DNA from: Niastella sp. OAS944
GTDB taxonomy: Bacteria; Bacteroidota; Bacteroidia; Chitinophagales; Chitinophagaceae
NCBI GenBank assembly: GCA_024809215.1
Contig: JANUBW010000008.1
Span: 124,001-188,000 of the forward strand
Reading direction: 5' to 3'
Length of the DNA: 64,000 bases
A program made the translations under genes and the position numbers. This document shows, in pieces, positions 1 to 6,622 of the stretch (position 1 is the stretch's first letter; each line of letters begins with the position of its first letter). The notes beneath the pieces are model-generated. The model was given only the letters and a program-made list of their open reading frames with translations. It had not been told where the DNA came from and did no database searches.

Positions 1-171
1 CCATTGCCTTACCAGGCGCTTACTTCAAAACATTATTTGTTCGATCTGGTATATAACCCCGCCAAAACATTATTTCTGCAAAAAGGAGAGGAGCAGGGCG
101 CTGCCATTAAGAATGGCCACGATATGCTTATTATTCAGGCAGAGGAGAGTTGGAGGATTTGGAATGCATAA
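1..171 (+). CDS. aroE: Shikimate dehydrogenase, C-terminal end (5' truncated by window)
   Basis: The reading frame is open from base 1 to the TAA at 169-171 and gives the last 56 residues of a protein. The stretch containing FDLVYNP, TLFLQKGEEQGA, NGHDMLIIQAEESW and IW is the typical C-terminal end of AroE, which reduces 3-dehydroshikimate to shikimate with NADPH in the chorismate pathway. In the family the NG-x-x-ML and QAxxSWxIW segments close the nucleotide-binding domain. The N-terminal catalytic domain lies outside the window. The stop codon overlaps the first bases of an intergenic GCTAATGTG-type repeat. Confidence 0.85.
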   Translation, partial: PLPYQALTSKHYLFDLVYNPAKTLFLQKGEEQGAAIKNGHDMLIIQAEESWRIWNA

Positions 172-206
172 TTAGCAAATGTGATAATGTGCTAATGTGA
201 TAATGA
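171..206. repeat. GCTAATGTG-type intergenic repeat
   Basis: The spacer just after aroE holds alternating units of the type GCAAATGTGATAATGTG and GCTAATGTGATAATG. Related units occur at 33541-33562, 34034-34094, 37779-37831 and 49109-49142, always between genes. From about 238 to 310 the spacer continues with CCTGCAAC and CCGGTAAC direct repeats. No gene is visible between 172 and 328. Confidence 0.6.
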
Positions 207-328
207 AATACAGCTTCGCGCTTTCGCCTGTATTTCCCTGTAACCTGCAACTTGAAACCTGCAACCTGTATTTGCATTCCCGGCAACAGGTATCCGGTAA
301 CCGGTAACACACAACTATATACTTAATT

Positions 329-760
329 CTATCCTTTCAACTTAACAGCTACTTCTTCAGGTATAGCTGCTACTTTTTTCTTGCTGTAATCATAGCAAAC
401 CATACCTGTTTTTGCTACTGCAACAAGAATTGTTTTGTCGTCAGCAAGCTTCTCCAGCTTATAATATAAGTCGAAAGATATTTTGGAAAGATCACCGGCA
501 GCTACGGAAACAAGCACTTCGTCGCCGTAGAATAATTCGCTTTTGAACTCAATGCCTACGTCGCTCATAATAACACCAACGCCGGCCAGGTCAAGTTCCC
601 CATAACCCAATTTTCGCAGGTATTGTACCCGCGCTTCGTGTATCATTGAAAGTATGGTATCGTTACCTACGTGTTTACCGTAATTGAGATCAGTTATGCG
701 AACAGGAATAGTGGTAGAAAATGCGAATTGTTCAGGTAGCTCAACTTTAATTCTGGCCAT
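329..760 (-). CDS. Hotdog-fold acyl-CoA thioesterase (YbgC / 4-HBT type)
   Basis: This 143-residue protein has the length and motif layout of a single-hotdog thioesterase. The N-terminal part has RITDLNYGKHVGND followed by a helix with EARVQYLRKLGY, which corresponds to the D-x-(N/D)-x-x-x-H-V motif at the acyl-CoA site of the 4-hydroxybenzoyl-CoA thioesterase family. The middle strands (GIEFKSELFYGDEVLV) are typical as well. It should hydrolyse acyl-CoA thioesters in the cytoplasm; the substrate cannot be told from sequence. It starts 8 bp after the putative anti-sigma gene and is probably the last gene of that leftward operon. Confidence 0.8.
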   Translation of the reverse strand: MARIKVELPEQFAFSTTIPVRITDLNYGKHVGNDTILSMIHEARVQYLRKLGYGELDLAGVGVIMSDVGIEFKSELFYGDEVLVSVAAGDLSKISFDLYYKLEKLADDKTILVAVAKTGMVCYDYSKKKVAAIPEEVAVKLKG

Positions 761-768
761 GCTAAGGT

Positions 769-1806
769 TTACTCTTCAGTGATCAATAAATCTCTAAGTT
801 CAAGTATATCGGTAAAGCTGGTAGCTGTAGGAACAAAAGAAGCCTGGTTCAGGAACTTCTCTTTCCATTCGCTAAAGCGAAGTTTCCACAAGCTGCTTTC
901 GCGGGTCATAACATCTAACTCGTCCTGTGGTTCCACATTCTGGTTAATGGTACTGATGATATGCAGGAATTTTGAAGAAATACGGGTTTGCTCGCCGTTA
1001 GGACTGGTAACGGTGATATAACAATCATCGGGTGAAATGAGTTTTTTATCAAGTATCACCTGGTTGTTAGCGTCGCGAATAAGCGGTGCTTCAACGATAG
1101 CCGTGTTTTCTTTGGTAAAATCAACATCAACATCATCCATGCTCGAATAGCTGGTGGCTATTGGTTGATAATCGTACCAGGCTGCACGGCGGGCTCCATG
1201 ACGGTTACCGTACTTGCGGTTGATGATATCATTATCGGTTAATGCGGCCAGTTGCTTTTGGCTCAGCTGCTCGCGCTCAACAGGGCGTTCGCCAATTTCA
1301 ATATCGGTAGAACGAACTTTTTTGTTTGATGGTGAACTGCTATTGGTAGTAGATGGGCTTTGGCCTGGTGTTACATTGGCCACATCAATAGCATTATTAT
1401 TATCTAAGAAATACCAGGCGCCAAGGGTCAATAATACCATGGCGGCTGCAGCTGCAATAGCCTTCCACGAATGCAGGGAAGTGAGCCTGCCTTCTTTTTT
1501 AACGGCTGGTTGTTGCGGTAACTGGGCTGCTATCTTTTTCCAGATGCTGGCCGGTGGCATTACAAAAAGATCGTACATTTTTTTGCCAACGGAAGCTTCA
1601 TCTGCTTTCAATTCTGTATTGAGCTGAGCGGCAATTTCGGCAAACATACCTGGGGGAGGGGTTACCGAAAGGTCGAACATTTTTTGAGCAACGGGAACCT
1701 CATCGGCATCAAATTCCGCATCTAGCCTCGACGCAATGCGAGGCCATACGCCAGATGGAGGCGGAACTTCCAGATTGTACAGCGTATGTTTTTTATTCGT
1801 TGCCAT
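769..1806 (-). CDS. One-TM protein with threefold N-terminal repeat, putative anti-sigma factor
   Basis: The 345-residue protein has one clear membrane segment at about residues 115-134 (KAIAAAAAMVLLTLGAWYF). The region before it is built of three units with an exact 34-residue period, beginning at residues 9, 43 and 77, each of the pattern (L/M)(Y/F)(N/D)L-x-V-x-PPx-x-x-(W/F)-x-x-IA-x-(Q/R)L. The C-terminal part after the membrane is of low complexity and then unrecognised. The gene lies 4 bp downstream of an ECF sigma factor in the same operon, so an anti-sigma or signalling role for the N-terminal side is a reasonable inference. I do not recognise a named anti-sigma domain such as the zinc-binding type. 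The topology with the repeats in the cytoplasm is inferred. Confidence 0.6.
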   Translation of the reverse strand: MATNKKHTLYNLEVPPPSGVWPRIASRLDAEFDADEVPVAQKMFDLSVTPPPGMFAEIAAQLNTELKADEASVGKKMYDLFVMPPASIWKKIAAQLPQQPAVKKEGRLTSLHSWKAIAAAAAMVLLTLGAWYFLDNNNAIDVANVTPGQSPSTTNSSSPSNKKVRSTDIEIGERPVEREQLSQKQLAALTDNDIINRKYGNRHGARRAAWYDYQPIATSYSSMDDVDVDFTKENTAIVEAPLIRDANNQVILDKKLISPDDCYITVTSPNGEQTRISSKFLHIISTINQNVEPQDELDVMTRESSLWKLRFSEWKEKFLNQASFVPTATSFTDILELRDLLITEE

Positions 1807-1810
1807 AATT

Positions 1811-2389
1811 CTACCTAGTGTAGGATTTTTGGGTGTCGCTCAAATACTGAGCGACCTTTTTTTGTAAAACGGATTTGGCCCGCGCCAATTGTGATTTGCT
1901 GGTCCCTTCACTAATTCCCAGCATATCTCCGATCTCTTTATGGGAGTACCCTTCTACCACGTACAGATTGAATACTGCCCTGTAGCCGGGTGATAACTCC
2001 TGAACTATTTTTATAATATCTTTTTCTGCCAGGTTTTCCAGTGCGGTTATATCGGTATCCTCAATTGTACCTTCTTCTTTTTCGGTTACCATCGACAGTT
2101 TGGTCGATTTCTTCCTGAAATGTTCGATGGAGGTATTTACAAATACCCGCCTGATCCAGCCTTCGAAGGAGCCTTCTGCCCTGAAATGGTGTAAATTCCG
2201 GTAGATTTTAATGAAACCTTCCTGCAGCAGATCCTGTGCATCTTCTACATTGCTGGCATATCGCAAACAAACCGCGTACATTTTGGGAGCAAAGCGGTGA
2301 TACAATTCTTCCTGCATACGCCTGTCCCCGGCAATGCATCCTTTTATTAAGTCGGATTCAGAAATCGTATAGTTGCTTTTCGGCTCCAA
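1811..2389 (-). CDS. RNA polymerase ECF-type sigma-70 factor
   Basis: This 192-residue protein carries a sigma region 2 at about residues 24-95 (YHRFAPKMYAVCLRYASNVEDAQDLLQEGFIKIY, then FEGWIRRVFVNTSIEHFRKK) and a region 4 helix-turn-helix at about 125-180 (LSPGYRAVFNLYVVEGYSHKEI followed by MLGISEGTSKSQLARAK). There is no region 3, as usual for extracytoplasmic-function sigma factors. It should direct RNA polymerase to a small regulon. The next gene, 4 bp away, encodes a membrane protein that is a candidate anti-sigma. It follows rdgB by 32 bp and probably shares its transcript. Confidence 0.9.
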   Translation of the reverse strand: MEPKSNYTISESDLIKGCIAGDRRMQEELYHRFAPKMYAVCLRYASNVEDAQDLLQEGFIKIYRNLHHFRAEGSFEGWIRRVFVNTSIEHFRKKSTKLSMVTEKEEGTIEDTDITALENLAEKDIIKIVQELSPGYRAVFNLYVVEGYSHKEIGDMLGISEGTSKSQLARAKSVLQKKVAQYLSDTQKSYTR

Positions 2390-2421
2390 AAAATTTTAAA
2401 TCTAAGTAATTAAATATTAAC

Positions 2422-3012
2422 CTATCGTGTTTTGAGTACCTGTTCCTGCAAAAATAGTACAAGTTTGTCAGCCGCCTTTTTACGATGACTGAGTTCATTC
2501 TTTTCGGCCATGCTCATTTGGGCGAAAGTACGGTTGCCGCCTGTAGGAATAAATACGGGGTCGTAGCCAAAACCGCCGGCACCTGCCGGTTCGCGGGTAA
2601 TGGTTCCCTCACAAATTCCTTCAAACAGCCATTCCCTGCCTTCCCATATAAGTGAAATAACCGTACGAAAACGGGCTTTCCGGTTATCTGAATTGCCCAG
2701 TTTGCTCAATAATTTTTCAACATTCTTGTCAAAGGCTTTGTCTTCTCCGGCATAGCGGGCGCTTTTTACCCCTGGTTCGCCATTCAGGGCGGCTACTTCC
2801 AGGCCGGTATCCTCACTAAAACAATGCTGGCCGGTGAGCTGGTGAATGGTGCGTGATTTTTCCGAAGCATTGGCCTCCAGGGTATCGTGCGGCTCAGGAA
2901 TATCTATGTCAATACCGGCCTGTTTAAGGCTGATCACCTCCAGCTGATTACCAATGGCCGCCTGAATTTCTTCTACCTTATGTTGATTGTTAGTAGCAAA
3001 TATTAGTTTCAT
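2422..3012 (-). CDS. rdgB: XTP/dITP diphosphatase (RdgB/HAM1 family)
   Basis: This 196-residue protein begins MKLIFATNNQHKVEEI, the (T/S)-x-N-x-x-K nucleotide-binding motif of the Ham1/RdgB family. It also has the metal and purine pocket segments CFSEDTGLEVAALNGEPGV with SARYAG, EGTI, and GFGYDPVFIP. The length matches the family. The enzyme hydrolyses non-canonical purine triphosphates such as ITP and XTP to monophosphates, keeping them out of DNA and RNA. It lies 12 bp from the upstream unknown gene and 32 bp before the sigma factor, so the housecleaning gene heads into a regulatory module. Confidence 0.93.
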   Translation of the reverse strand: MKLIFATNNQHKVEEIQAAIGNQLEVISLKQAGIDIDIPEPHDTLEANASEKSRTIHQLTGQHCFSEDTGLEVAALNGEPGVKSARYAGEDKAFDKNVEKLLSKLGNSDNRKARFRTVISLIWEGREWLFEGICEGTITREPAGAGGFGYDPVFIPTGGNRTFAQMSMAEKNELSHRKKAADKLVLFLQEQVLKTR

Positions 3013-3024
3013 GCACTACGTTGG

Positions 3025-3618
3025 TTATAAGAACATTCTTTTTAAACACTCCCAAAGCTTCTTTTTCAATCCCTTAGCTACATCCGTATCGCCATTCAGC
3101 TGACTGAGCGCCGGGGTAAACAGATAGGTTGTGTCGGCATAAGGTTGCTCCTTGAACGATGGAAAATTTATAGGCAGATGAATTACATCGGGTTCTACTC
3201 CAAATAACAGCAGGAATTTGGGTTGTAACTGCGCCTTCACTTTTTCAATGGTCACCGCAGCTGTGGCATGGTTCACAATTGCCACATCGGCCATGTTCAG
3301 TTTACAGGCGTCGAGCATTTTTGTTAGGAATTGCAGGTCGCCTTCCGGAACAAACACGTCCTGAGGGCAGTTTACCACTACAGTGATCTGTTTTTTATTA
3401 TTTCCCAGGATCTTATACGGCGTAGTATCAACCGGTTTCGGCATAGCCTTTTCAATAACAGGTTCCGGCTGCGGTGTATGGGTGGCAACCCTAACCGGTT
3501 CAGGTTCTGCCAGTTCCTGAGCTCCCTGCTGAGGCACATAGCCCTCGGGCTGTATCAGCGAGTTGCGGTACAGGTCGGCAATAACAAAACCGGGCAATTT
3601 TATATTAGATAAGCTCAT
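3025..3618 (-). CDS. Unrecognised conserved-looking protein with Pro-rich linker
   Basis: I choose the ATG at 3618 (MSLSNIKLPGF) rather than an in-frame ATG 16 codons upstream, giving 197 residues. Residues 1-25 form a short N-terminal segment, followed by a Pro/Glu-rich linker with repeated PEP motifs, then a globular C-terminal part of about 130 residues beginning around YKILGNNKKQITVVVN. This part ends in a basic helix (GLKKKLWECLKRMF). The pattern of the C-terminal domain, with a central FLLLFGV strand and a terminal ALxxL...KKKLWE motif, faintly recalls HolD/psi or uracil-DNA-glycosylase-like folds, but this is only an impression. It is the first gene of the leftward rdgB operon and is divergent from ilvE. 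Confidence 0.6.
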   Translation of the reverse strand: MSLSNIKLPGFVIADLYRNSLIQPEGYVPQQGAQELAEPEPVRVATHTPQPEPVIEKAMPKPVDTTPYKILGNNKKQITVVVNCPQDVFVPEGDLQFLTKMLDACKLNMADVAIVNHATAAVTIEKVKAQLQPKFLLLFGVEPDVIHLPINFPSFKEQPYADTTYLFTPALSQLNGDTDVAKGLKKKLWECLKRMFL

Positions 3619-3748
3619 TGATTGCAATGTATTCTTAATCAGACAAATATCGGAAAACAAGCGCATATATTAATACGAACACTTGTTAGTAATTTATTTG
3701 ACGGCAACAAACTTTATTTGTTTATTTGCGGCTCAAAAATACTTGATT

Positions 3749-4813
3749 ATGGTTGAAGCTTATAGTATACCTGTTACAAAAGTTACGCAAAGCAGGTTAC
3801 CTGAAATTACGCTCAAGAACATTCCCTTTGGCAGAACATTTACCGATCATATGCTGGTAGCAGATTATGTGAACGGCGAATGGAAAAATGTGGAGATAAA
3901 GCCATACCAGCCCCTGGTAATGAGTCCTTCACTGGCTGCCATTCATTACGGCCAGTCTATTTTTGAAGGCATCAAAGCCTACAAGAATGAGGCCGGCGAA
4001 GCATTTATTTTCAGGCCATATGATAATTATAAACGATTCAATTTAAGTGCGGCCCGCATGGAAATGCCCGAGGTGCCCGAAGAAATTTTTATTGAAGGTA
4101 TGCGTCAGCTGGTAGCGCTGGATAAAGACTGGATCCCCGCCCTGCACGACCACTCGTTGTACATTCGTCCGTTCATGTTCTCTTCCGACGAAATGATTGG
4201 CGTACGACCTTCTGAGAGCTATAAGTTCATGATCATTCTGGCGCCTACAGGGCCATATTATGCTGCACCCATGCGTATTTATGTGGAAGAAAAGTATACC
4301 CGCGCCGCTCCGGGTGGGGTAGGGCAGGCAAAGGCAGCCGGCAACTATGGTTCTTCCATGTATGTTACCGCCCAGGCTAAAAAGCAGGGGTACGACCAGG
4401 TGCTTTGGACCGATGTATATGAGCACAAGTATGTTCAGGAAATAGGTACCATGAATGTGTTCTTTGTTATTGGCGACACGGCTGTTACGCCCGATTTGAG
4501 CCAGGGGACCATTTTGGCCGGCGTTACCCGCGACAGTGTTATGACCATTTTAGAGGAAATGGGGCTTAAAGTGGAAGAAAAACCGGTATCTATCGACATG
4601 TTGATAGAAGCTTACAAGGCCGGTAATCTGCGCGAAGTGTTTGGAACCGGTACCGCCGCCACCGTTTCGCTGATCCGCGAATTGAAGTATAAAGATTTTG
4701 TGATGAGCTTCGACACCGCCAAATGGACGGTGACCCCCGAAATTAAAAGCCGCCTCGACGCCATCCGTGAAGGCCATGCCGCCGACAAGTTTGGATGGAT
4801 GTTTAGTGTTTAG
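3749..4813 (+). CDS. ilvE: Branched-chain amino acid aminotransferase
   Basis: The start at 3749 (MVEAYSIPVTKV) gives 354 residues; an upstream in-frame ATG at 3683 would add 22 hydrophobic residues not expected in this family. It is a fold-type IV PLP enzyme of the longer eukaryotic-type BCAT group. HYGQSIFEGIKAYK, FRPYDNYKRFNLSAARMEMP and the PLP lysine in GGVGQAKAAGNYGSSMY (about K195) are visible, as is the phosphate-binding GTGTAATV near the end. It interconverts Leu, Ile and Val with their 2-keto acids using 2-oxoglutarate. It is transcribed alone and followed by a strong terminator at 4833. Confidence 0.93.
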   Translation: MVEAYSIPVTKVTQSRLPEITLKNIPFGRTFTDHMLVADYVNGEWKNVEIKPYQPLVMSPSLAAIHYGQSIFEGIKAYKNEAGEAFIFRPYDNYKRFNLSAARMEMPEVPEEIFIEGMRQLVALDKDWIPALHDHSLYIRPFMFSSDEMIGVRPSESYKFMIILAPTGPYYAAPMRIYVEEKYTRAAPGGVGQAKAAGNYGSSMYVTAQAKKQGYDQVLWTDVYEHKYVQEIGTMNVFFVIGDTAVTPDLSQGTILAGVTRDSVMTILEEMGLKVEEKPVSIDMLIEAYKAGNLREVFGTGTAATVSLIRELKYKDFVMSFDTAKWTVTPEIKSRLDAIREGHAADKFGWMFSV

Positions 4814-4832
4814 GGTAATAAAATATGGTTGA

Positions 4833-4857
4833 GACCTCCTTCGGGAGGTCTTTTTTT
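4833..4857 (+). terminator. Intrinsic terminator of ilvE
   Basis: A perfect 7-bp stem GACCTCC / GGAGGTC with a TTCG tetraloop (4833-4850) is followed by seven T residues. It lies 20 bp after the ilvE stop codon. Confidence 0.9.
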
Positions 4858-4961
4858 GTGGTTTTTTATTCTTTTTTCGATCGAAAACCCCTGTTTTTCA
4901 TGTTATTTTGCACAAAAGGGCCAGGTTATCCACATAACCCCTGAAAATTGAACTCAATTTT

Positions 4962-4992
4962 TTTGGTTATAAAATTAATCCGCTTAACTTTG
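4962..4992 (+). promoter_or_regulatory. Bacteroidota-type promoter for rpsL-rpsG
   Basis: TTTG at 4962-4965 and TAACTTTG at 4985-4992 are separated by exactly 19 bp. This matches the -33/-7 consensus (TTTG, TAnnTTTG) of the primary sigma factor in Bacteroidota. The start of rpsL at 5018 leaves a leader of about 20 nt. Confidence 0.8.
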
Positions 4993-5017
4993 CCCTCCCA
5001 AAATCAAAAGGTTCAGA

Positions 5018-5398
5018 ATGCCTACTATACAACAATTGGTAAGAAAAGGAAGAGAAATCATTAAGGCTAAAAGTAAGTCAAGAGCTTTAGACTCCTGTCC
5101 TTTCCGTCGTGGTGTGTGCACCCGTGTTTATACAACGACTCCTAAAAAGCCTAACTCAGCTTTGCGCAAAGTGGCGAAAGTACGTTTAACAAACAAAGTA
5201 GAGGTTATCGCCTACATCCCCGGTGAAGGTCACAACCTGCAAGAGCACTCAATCGTGCTGGTACGCGGTGGTCGTGTAAAAGACTTACCAGGTGTACGTT
5301 ACCACATCGTTCGTGGTAGTCTTGATACTGCGGGTGTTAAAGATCGTAAGCAAAGCCGTTCTAAATACGGAACTAAAAAGGAAAAGGCTAAAAAATAA
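5018..5398 (+). CDS. rpsL: 30S ribosomal protein S12
   Basis: This 126-residue protein begins [12 protein letters not shown] and contains the conserved decoding-centre loops [17 protein letters not shown] and [11 protein letters not shown] followed by [14 protein letters not shown]12 sits at the decoding site of the small subunit. The two positions most often changed in streptomycin resistance are lysines in PKKPNS and GRVKDLPG, both wild-type here. It is first in a two-gene operon with rpsG, 30 bp downstream, and has a clear promoter. Unlike many bacteria, fusA does not follow directly. Confidence 0.97.
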   Translation: MPTIQQLVRKGREIIKAKSKSRALDSCPFRRGVCTRVYTTTPKKPNSALRKVAKVRLTNKVEVIAYIPGEGHNLQEHSIVLVRGGRVKDLPGVRYHIVRGSLDTAGVKDRKQSRSKYGTKKEKAKK

Positions 5399-5428
5399 TT
5401 AGTACTACAGTTCTACAAATTTTTATAA

Positions 5429-5896
5429 ATGAGGAAGACAAAAGTCAAAAAAATTCCCTTAGCGCCTGATGCAAGGTATAACGATTTGATGGTTACCAGG
5501 TTCATCAACAACCTGATGTGGGAAGGAAAAAAGAACACTGCTTTCACGTTGTTCTATACCGCGCTGGATCGCGTTTCTAAAACAACCGGTGAAAACGGTT
5601 ATGAAATATGGAAAAAAGCCCTGAGCAATGTTACGCCTGCTGTAGAAGTACGCAGCCGTAGAATTGGTGGTGCTACTTTCCAAATCCCTGCCGAAGTTCG
5701 TGCAGACAGAAAGATCTCTTTAAGCATTAAGTGGTTGATCCGCTATAGCCGTGAAAGAAACGGTCGTAGCATGTCAGAAAAACTGGCTAACGAGATCATC
5801 GCAGCAAGCAAAGGTGAAGGTGGAGCTTTCAAAAAGAAAGAAGACACGCACCGTATGGCTGAAGCTAACAAGGCTTTTGCTCACTTCCGCGTATAA
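5429..5896 (+). CDS. rpsG: 30S ribosomal protein S7
   Basis: This 155-residue protein has the S7 signature segments: [17 protein letters not shown] near the N terminus, [21 protein letters not shown] in the middle and the C-terminal arm with [20 protein letters not shown]7 nucleates assembly of the 30S head and contacts the E-site tRNA. It follows rpsL by 30 bp and is closed by a strong terminator, so in this genome the str-type operon ends here. Confidence 0.97.
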   Translation: MRKTKVKKIPLAPDARYNDLMVTRFINNLMWEGKKNTAFTLFYTALDRVSKTTGENGYEIWKKALSNVTPAVEVRSRRIGGATFQIPAEVRADRKISLSIKWLIRYSRERNGRSMSEKLANEIIAASKGEGGAFKKKEDTHRMAEANKAFAHFRV

Positions 5897-5925
5897 CACA
5901 GTGTTAAGTACATCTTACCATATAC

Positions 5926-5955
5926 ACCCACCGGTTTCTCCCGGTGGGTTTTTTA
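5926..5955 (+). terminator. Intrinsic terminator of rpsL-rpsG
   Basis: An 8-bp perfect stem CCCACCGG (5927-5934) / CCGGTGGG (5941-5948) with a 6-nt loop is followed by six T residues. It closes the rpsL-rpsG transcript. Confidence 0.92.
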
Positions 5956-6025
5956 GTTTGCTTTCGGTGAAGGTCTCTCCGGACTTTTTTATTATTGCCC
6001 GGCCGTTGGAATTTAGGGCGGGGTT

Positions 6026-6345
6026 TAATTGAAAAAAGAGGAAATAATTCTCAATTACAAGTCTTTTGAATTGAAAAAAAAGAACTGTTTGTTCAATTGG
6101 AGATTCTCATAATTAAAGAATATGAATTGTTTTTTCAATTAGAAGTTCATTCAATTGAAAAAAAAGAACAGTTGATTCAATTGGATAAGCTTTCAATTAA
6201 AAAGATTGTCCAGTTTTTTCAATTGCGTGCACATCTAATTAAAAAGAATGTACAGTTTTTTCAATCAGATGCGCATCCAATTAAAAAGAATGAGGAATTT
6301 TTTCAATTAGAAGTTCTAAAAAATAATTACATTTTTTTCAATTAA
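6026..6345. repeat. 42-bp minisatellite, 7 units plus a partial one
   Basis: Seven degenerate units begin at 6026, 6068, 6110, 6152, 6194, 6236 and 6278, with a period of exactly 42 bp and no indels; a partial eighth unit runs to about 6345. Each unit begins near AATTGAAAAAA or AATTAAAAAGA and has TTTTTTCAATT (or a variant) about 20 bp later, so every unit contains an inverted repeat. Because 42 is a multiple of 3, one forward frame stays open (6097-6345, 82 codons) and would encode 14-residue repeats of the type IKKNxQFFQL. I regard this as a by-product of the repeat and not as a gene. The rest of the 5897-6622 spacer, from 6346 to 6585, shows nothing recognisable. Confidence 0.85.
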
Positions 6346-6585
6346 ATAAGCTTCCCTTTAATAGAAATAAATTGATTTTCAGGCATTTAAACCATCGGCA
6401 TGGCTGTTCTTTATCAAGAATTCTATTTGTCCCGGTCTGCCTGCATCAATTGAGTACAGACAACACTTACTCTCCCGCATTATAACTAACCGGCCATTTA
6501 TTCTAACTACGCATACAGCATAACGATACAAAGAAGTAACTAATCCTCCAGGAATTCAACTTGATCCCTAATCGCATTGCTTCCT

Positions 6586-6617
6586 CGTCAACCCGTCAAC
6601 CCGTCAACTCGTCAACT
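6586..6617. repeat. 8-bp tandem repeat CGTCAACC x4
   Basis: Four consecutive units (CGTCAACC, CGTCAACC, CGTCAACT, CGTCAACT) lie just downstream of the stop codon of the leftward subtilase gene, at the convergent boundary. Confidence 0.75.
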
Positions 6618-6622
6618 ATTCT

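Noticed and set aside
172-328. Regulatory RNA downstream of aroE
   Set aside because: The stretch consists of short direct repeats and I see no stable fold or promoter.
6097-6345. 82-codon forward ORF over the 42-bp array
   Set aside because: It stays open only because the period is a multiple of 3; composition is low complexity and no start signal is seen, so I treat it as repeat DNA.
6026-6345. CRISPR array
   Set aside because: The units are contiguous and degenerate without unique spacers, and no cas genes are present.
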